From: Symbiodinium natans
Taxonomy: Eukaryota > Sar > Dinophyceae > Suessiales > Symbiodiniaceae
Length of the DNA stretch: 64,000 nt
Direction: 5' to 3'
NCBI GenBank assembly: GCA_905221605.1
Contig: CAJNDS010002561.1
Location: 1-64,000 of the forward strand
A program made the position numbers and the translations under genes. This document shows, in pieces, positions 36,571 to 46,279 of this stretch (the first letter of the stretch is position 1; each line of letters opens with the position of its first letter). The notes below the pieces were generated by a model. It did no database searches and was not told the origin of the DNA. It saw nothing but the letters and a program-made list of their open reading frames with translations.

Positions 36571-37261
36571 AGACGAGGGCATCTCTAGAGTCTTCTCTGA
36601 TTTCGAAGAATGAAATCCAAAAAACGAAATCCAAAAAAACAAAACAAGATTCGGAGAGGTGGAATTAGAAGAAGTGCCTTCTCTCTCATCTTCAAAAAAA
36701 ATTACAGGCAAGAATTTTGAGGGGGTGGAATCAGAACAATTCTCCACTCTTCTCTACAGGCTTCGAAGGACAACAAGAAACTGAGAGGGGTGGAATTAAA
36801 ATAAAACTGAGAGGGATGGAATTTAAAATCTCTTCTCTTCTTCCACAGGCTTCAAAGGACAAGAAAAATTGAAGGGATGGAATTTGGAATAATTCTTCAC
36901 TCTTCTCTTCCACAGGCTTCGAAGAACAACAAGAACTGAGGGCAATTCTCTCTTCTTCCCTCCCCACACCCCCCCCGAAAGCTGAAGCCTTCAAGCTGAG
37001 GTCCGAGACGTGGCAGCATTGCTTTGGGTGACAGACATGAGTGATTGGTGCGCTAGGTGCATTGGTCTCACCTTGCTGGCCTTGCGTTGAGTTGTCTTGC
37101 AATAAAGGCCTCTGCGCTAGCGGTTGCTTTGTGGTCACGACTTTTTTGACACTTGCTAGCTTGTGCAGTTTGGCTTAAAGTGGATTTCCTTCCGTTGCCA
37201 AGACCTGCCCACTGGGCCGCTGATGTGGTTAATGTTTGCTTTCGCCAAAAAAACCCTTCCT

Positions 37262-37416
37262 TCGTTCTCGCCTTCGAAGCCCTTCGAAGCCCCTTCGTTC
37301 TTGCATTTGAAGCTCCCTTCGTCCTTGCCCGAAACCTTCGAAGCGCCTTCAAGCCGTTTGCCGTTTGCCTTCGAAGCCTTCAAAGCCTCTTCGCTCTTAC
37401 TTTGAAGCCTTTGAAG
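37262..37416. repeat. TTCGAAGCC repeat array (inverted second block)
   Basis: CCTTCGAAGCCCTTCGAAGC and related units, the reverse complement of the array at 36296-36570, about 700 bp away. The pair forms a large imperfect inverted repeat. Confidence 0.8.
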
Positions 37417-38998
37417 CTTCTCTGAAACCATCGCTTTCTGCAATTTGGGGTTTAAGAAATATGGGAAGGTCGTAAGGCAAGCTCCGTTACTAAACTGCTC
37501 ATGGCGTGAATTCTCCGAAGCTCGAAGTTCTGGAGTCGAAGTCTCGAAACTTTCAAACTCAAACAAAATGTTTAAAACAGGATATTAATATGCTGTTCAG
37601 CCATGTGCAAAGGACCAGAGTGTGCAAGACTACTGCCTCCTCATTTGGACTGGAAGGACGCCACGCCACACCGCCCCATCACGAGCGATCTTCACTCCAA
37701 GCAGCGGGTGGAAGCTGTCTTGCTGTTCTGATTATGCTGATTCAAGGACAGCTCACCCACAGTGTGAGGGTTCCAGCTCTCTCCGCTAAGCGAGAAGGCA
37801 ACCCATATGCACATCTTTAGTTCCTACAACGTGCCGAAGCCAAGCGGGATACAGGTCATGTATGGGAAGCAGAATCCTACTCACGACTGGAATAGATATG
37901 TCAATTCGCCCTGGCAAGTCCAGCTGAGCTGCAGGTCTTCTTAGTTTTTTCTGTGATAGGAGTCACGCTTCAATCTCTGGGAAGTTGACCAACGTGGCTT
38001 CAGCGTTTTCTGTGGTTGTGCAAAGTCTCAGACATTGCAGACAGATACTTTTGGCACTTGGATTTGAGCAGTGGAGATATTTACGCGTGTTGCGCCGGCC
38101 CGGAACTTAAGTTGCCATGCGCCCAATGAAGAAGAAGATATAGGGAAGGCCGACGCCTTCCGCAAAAGCCCTGTGACGTCAGCTTGTCTTCTCCATTGCA
38201 GGGCATGTTGAGGTTGAAATGGGAGCGTTCACTTGGCTTGCACGCAACATCATCTTTGAGCCTCAGACTTTGCTGGCCGGTCCGAGGCCTCCTCCAGTTG
38301 AACAGGGCGCGATACTATATAGTTTGCTTGCTCGATGGAGACCAACTTTCTCATGCCCGTCGAAATCTTTGGAAAGCTCAGGATCATCGAGGCCCTTTTT
38401 GAGGCTCGTCGAGAAGTCTGAAATTAAAACGTGCGGCAGCAAGAATAGCTTGCAGGGTCGAGGCCCTTCGAGGTCCGTCGTCTGCGGCTTAAAATTCTTT
38501 TGTCTTTTACATGGAAGAGGCAGCCAGCCAGGGTTTGTCCCGGCTCGAGGCCTTGCGGGGACCCGTTTAATAGCAAGATAAGCCTGGGTCTTCGAGGCTT
38601 CGTAATCTTGCAAGCTAAAGGGGTTTTGGGATTTGTCGAGGCCTCACGAGGCTTCGGAAGGTTTCGAAACCCCATGAGTGAGGCCTCGGGGGCTTCGGAA
38701 GGCCTCGAGCCAAACCTGTGCTGCTGAACGAGCTCATTCCACTGCCTAGTGCTCCGCTACCGCTACCACGTTAGAAGTTAAAATTCAAGGAATCCGACGC
38801 ATGGTCAGGGATTCAGGGAAACTACCAAGCCCCACAACCCACACAGGAAGCAAGCAGCTGCCACACCTTTTCACTCTCGAAAGACGTTTGCAAAGCTCGT
38901 GGCCTTGAGTCTTATCCAGGCTCGTCTTGAGCCAAGAGTTTAAAACACTCACTGCAGGCTTCCAGATGCTGAGGTCCTTCCATACTTAGACTTTCGAA

Positions 38999-39388
38999 AT
39001 GAACGGACAACGTTCCAACGAACGACTTTCATCACATCCCAAAAACTATGTACATGCACACCAGACCAACTTTGAAGTTCAAATCACCATCGAAACATGC
39101 TCCTCTGCTGATGTGGAAAAGAGACTCGTCAAAAATGCCAGCCAGCCGGAGCCAAACATTGCAATGGACGGCTCTTCTGTTTGGGCTTTGCCGGACGTTT
39201 TGAAAGAAAAGTCAACGCCTCGAAAACCTGCAGCGCAGCACATGCAGCAAATGCTCCACACAGAAGTGCGGCCGCGTCAAGCGAAGGTCAATGCAGGGGA
39301 ACGGCAAATTTCAACAATCTTGCAAACGCACGCGATGCTATGTCAACCAGCAAGCCAGTTGGCAGTCTTCCTTGGAAAGGGACAGTAA
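38999..39388 (+). CDS. Hypothetical ORF, 129 codons
   Basis: Starts at ATG, is hydrophilic (Gln, Lys, Ser, His), has no membrane segment, no repeats and no motif I recognise. It lies in a gene-poor, repeat-rich interval. It may well be chance; reported only because it is the cleanest ATG-initiated frame there. Confidence 0.15.
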   Translation: MNGQRSNERLSSHPKNYVHAHQTNFEVQITIETCSSADVEKRLVKNASQPEPNIAMDGSSVWALPDVLKEKSTPRKPAAQHMQQMLHTEVRPRQAKVNAGERQISTILQTHAMLCQPASQLAVFLGKGQ

Positions 39389-41916
39389 AGAATGAGAAGA
39401 GATCCACTCCCTCTCTCGTTTCTGGTTTGTTGTTGGTTCTCTTAGAGCAGAGACTTCGTCTAAATTCCACCCACTCTTTCTTGTTTGGTTCCTTGTGTTC
39501 CTTATTCGAGAATCACAAAAGTAGAGAAATTCCACCTTCCTTGTTTCTTGTGTCGTCTACTTGCCTGGCCCTTGGCCCAACCGATTTGCTCCTGGTTGCC
39601 TCCATTCTTTGCCTCCATGCTGCGCGCGCTTTACGGCGGAAGGAGAACCGCAGAGATTGCGGTTGATCAGGGGCTCCGACAAGAGTGCTCTTCGAAGGGA
39701 AGGTTCCCATCAAGTCTGCGCCAGGTCGCGCAGCGCGACCAGCTGTCGCGAACCTGCAGACTCGACCCTGCAGGTCCCCGACACATAGACGGTCGACGTA
39801 CATGTGCGAACAGCCGTGTCGTCGGCATTGAGAGCGCAGGTTCAACATGTTTCCATGACATTGGGGCCTCCAGTTGCTGCGCGTGTTGGCGCAACAGCCG
39901 CAGCAGCCACTTCCGCTGCTATTGCGGATGAAGGCTGGTTTCGTCTGGTATCTGAGGCGTTGTTGGATTCAAGCCTTGGCAGGCGCAGCGCTGGGAGATT
40001 GAGAAGGCGGGGAAAAACGACAAAGATATCACGATGAGGACGCAGGCTGGATTATTCACCCTGGCCGCCGACTGTGTGAACCTGCAACTACTGAGTACAC
40101 GGCGCAACAAAAACCAGCGGGTTGTAACAGAAACCATGGGCAGAAAGTAGCAACGGAAATTGCTGGAAAACGGAACAGAAACCAACTTGACCCGTGTCCG
40201 AAACCATGTCATGGGCGGTGCTTCCCCGTGTGGGCGTCGCGGGCGCCGCCCTGGGTCCGCTTGGCTGGTGCCGCCCCGTGCCGGCCAGCAACAATGGCCG
40301 ACGTCGTTGCGGATGCGTTGTGGCTGGAGTTGGCGGGGTGTGTGGAGGTGAATCAATGAGGTGAACGGAGGGGAAGGGTTTGTTGCGAAGAAAGAAGAAG
40401 AACAAAAAAGATAAGATGAAGAAAAAGAAGAAAAACAAAAAAAAACGAATCGAGTGCTTGTGGCAAGTGAGGTTACTGAAGCTTAACGGACGGAAAAGAA
40501 GTGAGAAACAAAACTAAAAACATATTCTCGCTCCGAGATCTGGGCCGCGTCGCTGGGAACAGCTGCCGAACTCGCCGTGCTGGAACGCCGCCGCTTGTGC
40601 AAACAGCATTATCCGGTCTTGTAAATCCTTTCGGGCAGGAAAAACAAATTTTTTGACATGCGCCCCAGAATTTGATGAATCCCATCCACGTCTGGAGGCA
40701 TGGATTCGTCACCCCGTTGCCCAAAGCTGCAGTTGCCGGTGATCGCGATGGTTATGTGGTTCTGCAATTGTCCTGGAACGAATGGAGTTGAAAAGGTGAA
40801 TGGGTGACCCTCCTTGATGAGCACCAAGCGGATTTGACACGCAGGTGTACATCTTACTTGAAATACATCATGCTCGGCGACATGCCGCCACGTTCTGGGT
40901 CTTCCTTGACGTACGCAAGGCATTTGACGTTGCGTGGAATGATGCATGGCGGCCGCATTCCGCGACTGCAGCCCGAGCACACGCGTACGCCGAGTAGTGC
41001 GCCCGGGTACACGGTCATACCCGGTTCATTGTTTCCCGTCACAATGGATGACTTGTTCAAAAACAGTTTTTGATAAGCTTGATAAGCAGAGCCCCCACCC
41101 ACCCACGGTACAAGCACGATACGTTTTCGACGGCGATTTAGGTCTAAGTATTATGCAGGTCAATCAGCATAACGAGCCGTGGTCACTCGAGCCCACGCTC
41201 TGATCAGAGGCATCCACGTCCGGGACGGTTGTAGCAAACAATCCAGCAGGTTTTGCCAACCGAGCCCACTTGCTCGCCGCACGAACAGGATACGTCGTGC
41301 GTTTCCGAAGATGGAAGATTCAATCAGCAGGCTGTTCAAGTAGCAGCATGTGTTCATAGGATGATCCGGATGACGAGCTCGAATAGCTCGCAGCCAGCGT
41401 CTGTGCGGCCTAGCCTTTCAGAGGGAAAACAATTTTGTAAGGGTTAAACTCTAGAGTCGCGGATCGTCCAAACACGGCAGCTAAATCCGCAGCCATCCAG
41501 AGAGATGTACGCCACTTTGTGGCCTTCTTCGGAATCGTTGTTCGTAATGAATTGAACCTTGCTAGTCGACTACTCACGAAGTTCAAGCAAGTCCCAGTGC
41601 CACCGAGAGTCGACAAGTACGCTCAATGTGGACTGCCATGTATCGCCTGAGAACAGGCAAAACATGGCTTAAACCAACCTTTCCAGCAGGGAGATCAAAG
41701 ATTTTTCAAGCGAATGGCACTGAGGCATTAATCACATTGAATGCCTCCAAATCGATCATCAAGCACTAGCACCCTCAGCAGCTTTGCCAAATACTCGATC
41801 GATTTCACGGCCGACTCTTTTTCGGAAAAGTTTGCCTTCGAAGTGTGTGTTGAATTGAAGCCTGTCGGGTTCACAGTGCCCAATGTTGAAGTGGGTCCAA
41901 TTCGACTGGAAGCGTT

Positions 41917-41936
41917 TTTTTTTTTTTTTTTTTTCC
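41917..41936 (-). repeat. Poly-A tract on the minus strand
   Basis: An unbroken T run on plus, reading as a poly-A tail for a minus-strand insertion. The minus-strand reverse-transcriptase fragment at 42685-43455 lies upstream of it in the right orientation, so it could be the remnant tail of that element; the sequence between is too decayed to tell. Confidence 0.5.
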
Positions 41937-42684
41937 TGAGACTCAACGGGGCTGATGGCCCCCGCAGAAGCGAGTTGGGGCTGATCAGTGAACATCGCGA
42001 CCAAATTGTGGGAAGGATAGTTTGTCCACGTCATGTCCACGTCGCTGGTTGCGTGCCCGCTGTAGTTCAAGCGGAGAAACTTCTTTCACTGTTATCGTCA
42101 GGCATATCCACAAAACGCAGGGCACGCACTGCAGTGTAGCTCGGGCGGGTTCGTGACCTTGCTTGCATATAACGTCGCAAGTCCTGTTTTTCCGCAGGCT
42201 GCAGACCCATCAACATGCAAATGCAAAGTACGCGTTGTAGCTCGACATGGAAAATGGCTGCCATACCGAGCCATGTTTCGGAACAAAAGGGCTCATGGCC
42301 CCCGCGCTTTTCAGTTTCAGCGTGACATGCGCAAAATCATGTTGCCTTTTCTGTTAACGCACAAGCTCAACACAACGCGTCCAAGTCTATCTGGCAGCTT
42401 TCGCTTTTCTGCTTTTGACAGTAACCAACGTTGTTTGCATGGGACTGGCTTGCGTCCTCGTGCCGGTCACCTCACGGGCCGCACGCAATGATCACAACCC
42501 TGTTCCAGCAAATCAGTGGCTCCACCATGCGTAACGTTCAAGAGAGCACGGCAAAGCACAAAATCCAAACAACGCCGTACTCCATTGAAACGCAATGCAA
42601 AACGTTCAACTGTCGTGTTTTTGCTCGGCATGTGCGATGATCATGAGCAAATCCCCGCGCTGATCGACGTGTAGCCGAATGAAA

Positions 42685-43455
42685 TCATCTCCGACAACAT
42701 GAACAGCGGCAACATGCGTGCCTGGAACGCAGCGCGATGGGACTGAGATGCAGATACGGCGATTTGAGTTGGGACTTGGGCGCTCCCGCTACAACAGCAA
42801 GCGCTGACGGTCTTTCGTATGTGCGACTGCGGTTCGAAGCGCCGGATGCTCCCGGAGCTGCTTCCGGTGCAGGCCAGGAGGCTTCTCGCGTTTTGCCCAA
42901 GTGGAAGTCCACGTTCGCATGCGTTTTGAGTGAGCGGTCTGGCGTGGATACCACATCACATATGTGGTGTCATTCAGGTAGGCAAAACGTTCCTCACCCG
43001 GCTGCAACTGGGAGTGCGCCGCCTGCAAGGCAGGGTGCGCACCGACGGCATACAACCCAGGCATCAGCAGGTCACCTTGCTCACCGCCCGCTTGAATGAT
43101 GTGTTGCCCCTGGCCAGTCGCATCGCAGAACATGTGAGTGCTCTGGACCCCGTGGAACATGCGGACGAAGGAACGAGCGCTCACAGCCCCCCCCTCGAAC
43201 ATGGCTGCGCGGGAGTTGTGGTTGTACGCGCTTATGCCATCCACGCCAAGGACCGTGGTGTGGGGTTGCAGCTCGGTTGTGAGGTGAAGTGCTCGCGAGA
43301 AGGCCTCCGCGCCCGTGCGTGTGGACAGCGCATAGCGGAAAGGGGTGCAGGCTGACTGGAAAGACCTGGAAAGCATTTGCGGACTGCTGGGCGAGTGTGC
43401 GGAAAACATCGGCACCTACTGCGTGCAATCGCATCAGACGTTTCGCTTCATTCAC
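42685..43455 (-). pseudogene. Reverse transcriptase fragment of a dinoflagellate LINE (inactive)
   Basis: Three minus-strand frames in succession cover the RT fingers-palm. 43455 to about 43380: DVFRTLAQQSANAFQ. 43340-42950: PFRYALSTRTGAEAFSRAL, VLGVDGISAYNHNSRAAMF, then a GGEQGDLLMPGLYAVGAHPA block and FAYLNDTTYV. About 42900: VDFHLGKTR. These correspond to RT motifs A, B, C and D. The changes of frame show at least two frameshifts. Motif C is YLND instead of (F/Y)xDD (Asn at 42972-42974), and the second Asp of motif A is Asn, so the enzyme would be dead even if the frame were continuous. Confidence 0.85.
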
Positions 43456-43499
43456 AAGTGCAGAGAGCTTGATGAGAGCTTGAAAACATGCCTGATGAA

Positions 43500-43533
43500 G
43501 TTCAATATATATATATATATATATTTTTTTTTT
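43500..43533. repeat. AT microsatellite followed by T run
   Basis: (TA)n at about 43506-43524 followed by T11. Together they could be the residue of a minus-strand poly-A tail. Confidence 0.7.
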
Positions 43534-44039
43534 TCAATCGGTTGAGCAGCTTGCTTGCGTCTGCTGGCGAGGAACACGCCCGCCTCGCATCGCGCTCGTG
43601 AGGGACTTGCGGCCTGCAACCTGCAACTGAACTATTGTGACTCGCCCCGCGTGCTTCCTTCCTCACATGATCGCACGCACCCCCCCAGTCGGAGCGAGCA
43701 GCGCGCCTGCCGTTGCGCATGGCTGCACGCCAGCGTCGACGTCGGTTGTGCCAAACATGCCAAGCGCTGCATATGGGGATGGTGAGCTGATCCGGCGGAT
43801 TTCGTACAGTTGTGACGGCAATCTTGCTCCAGAAGATAAGGTAGACATGATTTCCATGATGTCCATGTATTCTGATTAAAACCGGCGTTTGTATCGACTG
43901 ATCGGTTGGGCCGTCCAACGTGGTGGAGCGAGCCCCAAGTTGACATCGCCAGCGCAGCGCCCCATTGCCCGATGCTGACCATTTCTGCGCCCGGGCCGAT
44001 GTTTCCAAGGCCGATAGCGCTTTCGTTGCCCAGCCTACT

Positions 44040-45570
44040 CACAGCCGACTCAAGGCAGTGACATGGCGGCACCCAGCGTGGGCTCTTGCTGACGCCGCTC
44101 TGTCGTTGGAGGCGCACGGCCTCGTTGTGCCAGCTTGGGATGCTCTTTTGGGGGACCAGCCCACGCCGATGGCGACCCGTTGCGGGGCTGGCAGTGACGC
44201 CGCGGCCTGCTTGGGCGAAAGCCTTTTGAATGATCTTGATGCAGTCTCGCGCGTTGCTGCTCCTGTCCCAGGCAGGCCCTGGTGGACTGCGTTCTCAGTA
44301 CTGCCCACTGCTGCAGCTTTCCGCTTCCCGAGAGTGCATGCGAGGTGCACGTCCGGGCATGAAGTGGTATCCGTGAGTGTTGAGCGTCCTTGTGTTTTAG
44401 TTCGGCTTGCCGTAGAGGTCGCGGAGATCCTGCACGGCCCTTTACACCATGGCTGCCCAAGGAAAATGCACATATCATGCGGTGCAAGTGGGCATGCGTG
44501 TTGCCGTAGCGCAAAGAGAGCAGTACACAGGCTTGTCGACGGGTGGGACACGCATTTCCCGTTCCTCTACCACCTGCTTGCTCGCCCTACCCTGCGCTTG
44601 ACTTGGGCACAGCGTTGGTAGCAGTTCTTGCTAGTGTGGTCTAGTGATGTCTAGTGTGTGGCGCGAGTGTCATAGTGTCATTGCTCGCTGCAAAGCATGT
44701 TACCGCGATTTCTTGCAGGGTCTCTGCAGTTGTTTTGTTCCCACCCTCCCATCCGGGGATGATTGTTCAGAGACCTCAGCTGGATATTGGAGGCCGGGCG
44801 GCAATGCCCACGCGGGAGCTTGATATCCACACAGTGAAAAAATGCAGAGGCGGCGGGGAACTGGGTGCCACCGCGCGGCCTGCCCCACGGCTGGCGTCCT
44901 GGGCCCCACGTGGTGGCACGGCCGCGGGTTTGCCCTGAAGCGGGGGCCAACGACCGGCTACGGGACATGAACCTGGATGTCCCGCTGGCCACTGGCGGAT
45001 GCTCGCCGCATTGACGTGCTGGCCAACGACCTCCCCTTGCACCAAAGCGCGCAAGTGACACTACTCTCGTAAGTCCGGCGCGGCGCGCCCGAGGACAGAC
45101 CGGATGGCCGGGGCCGACTCGACATGGCACGGCGGAACCGCCAGGACATGTACCCGGAGCTCCTGGCAGCTCGCCGTTGCAGGCTGGTAGTCATCGGCTT
45201 GACGTGGGCGGGAAAGTGGACGCAAACCATGGCTTCCTGCGGTCCAGCTTGTGGCAGCAGCATCTGTGCAAGTTGCATCTCGAGCTGCCAGCCCCGGAGG
45301 GACTCGGTTGGCTCGTCGTTACACGCGGACGGGCGGGAGAGCGTCATCCCAGGCCGGCACCGCATAGCTGCTTCCAGCGAGGTACTCGTACTGCGGCTTG
45401 TGACGCCAAGGCAAGGGCCCAGGGCCCCACGTGGCGAGCGTGTTCACCACCCGGCCCGTCTCGCTTGAGCGCTCCTCCGCTCGCCACTCTTCCGTGTGCT
45501 ACTGCTCCTGCGACCCCGCCTGTCACTGCCCTTCACCGCTGCGCAATACCGCTGCCGGCAAGTGCATGAC
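44040..45570 (+). pseudogene. C-terminal remnant of a LINE, plus strand
   Basis: Fragments of the retroelement C-terminal region appear in changing frames. About 44100-44170: LEAHGLVVPAWDALLGDQPT. About 44950-45060: LRDMNLDV, then RRIDVLANDLPLHQSAQVTL. 45127-45215: RQDMYPELLAARRCRLVVIG, matching the RR..R.YPEL...R.RLVV.G.E.GG(R/K)W block seen in other copies (compare 52840-52930). About 45410-45450: KARAQGPTWRA. There is no intact frame. Assignment rests on my memory of this element family and on resemblance to the other copies in this window. Confidence 0.65.
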
Positions 45571-45796
45571 CCCTTGGGAGACTACATGGCGTGTCCTCGG
45601 TCAGGCATCCTTCGCTCCCGGGTTGGCCAGGGCAGGGTGTTGCGGCCCGCATCCGCTAAAAAGGTCGCCCTCAACGTCCGGCATTGCATTCGCAGCCGCC
45701 CGCACCTTCGCAGCTAGCCTCCTCGCCTTGCCTGCTGCCGGCGAAAGGCGGCATGGCGGCATACAGAGATCACCGAGCCGGCTGCTCCAACTCCGG

Positions 45797-45960
45797 CGGA
45801 ATCGCACGGACTGGCAACTTGTACGGAATCATTGTGCGAGCATGGATGCTTTGGGGAATCGCACGGACTGGCAACATGTACGGAATCATTGTGTGGGCAT
45901 GGATGCTCTGGGGAATCGCACGGACTTGCAACATGTACGGAATCATCGTGCGGGCATCAC
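45797..45960. repeat. 57-bp tandem repeat, three copies
   Basis: The unit begins GGAATCGCACGGACTGGCAA and continues to GTGCGGGCATGGATGCTCTG. Copies start at 57-bp spacing (ATCGCACGG at 45801, 45858 and 45915). Since 57 is a multiple of three, it repeats 19 residues in every frame. Follows the plus-strand LINE remnant. Confidence 0.93.
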
Positions 45961-46057
45961 CTTCTTGCGCCAACTCACCGCGGCCCGGGCACACAAGGCA
46001 CCCGCCCGTTTGAGGCCTTGTGCACGCCGGGCCAGTATCCACAGTCCATCTGTGGAA

Positions 46058-46077
46058 TTTTTTTTTATTTTTTTTTT
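46058..46077 (-). repeat. Poly-A tract on the minus strand (probable LINE tail)
   Basis: T9-A-T10 on plus, i.e. an oligo-A on minus, lies about 220 bp past the last recognisable coding homology of the minus-strand LINE. This is where the 3' tail of a target-primed element is expected. Confidence 0.6.
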
Positions 46078-46148
46078 CGCGCGCCTTTTTCCGTCAGCCA
46101 GGAAGTGTCCAGTCTGCCCTTCCCGCTCCTACATGCTCCTACGCGGCG

Positions 46149-46168
46149 CGTAGCCATTTTGGCTCAAG
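46149..46168 (+). other. Relict dinoflagellate spliced-leader sequence
   Basis: CGTAGCCATTTTGGCTCAAG is identical to the last 20 of the 22 nt of the dinoflagellate spliced leader (DCCGUAGCCAUUUUGGCUCAAG, established for all dinoflagellate nuclear mRNAs tested). The two bases before it do not match. It is followed by TGATCAAAATCG rather than a donor such as GTAC, so it looks like a leader carried back into the genome with a retrotranscribed mRNA, not an SL RNA gene. It lies antisense within the 3' part of the minus-strand LINE. Confidence 0.85.
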
Positions 46169-46279
46169 TGATCAAAATCGCTGGTAGTTTCTTGCCGGCC
46201 GCTCCTGGGCACTGCGTTGCAGCTGGAGGGCCGCAACTGCTCCTGGGCGCGTCCTGCGCAGCTGGAGGGTCGGGGTAGC

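Larger units (their letters stand above)
37430..42680. other. Repeat-rich region without recognised gene
   Basis: 38580-38710 carries TCGAGGC/GCTTCGGAAGG repeats. 40380-40446 is an A-rich run of AAGAAG type on plus. 41917-41936 is a T18-20 run (a poly-A on minus). Plus frame 38999-39388 starts at ATG (129 codons) but matches nothing I know. Frames at 40609-40980, 41741-42139 and 42153-42491 likewise. I suspect more decayed retroelement sequence but cannot show it. Confidence 0.35.

Noticed and set aside
36173-36747. Long minus-strand frames rich in PSKPSKP
   Set aside because: They are translations of the TTCGAAG repeat array and have no independent coding evidence.
38922-38945. Spliced-leader-like TTGGCTCAAG on minus
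   Set aside because: Only 10 contiguous bases match, the level expected by chance in this window, with no gene next to it.
43965-44621. 218-codon plus-strand frame as an independent gene
   Set aside because: No ATG at the open end, and its middle (LEAHGLVVPAWDALL) matches the retroelement C-terminal region, so it is treated as LINE remnant.
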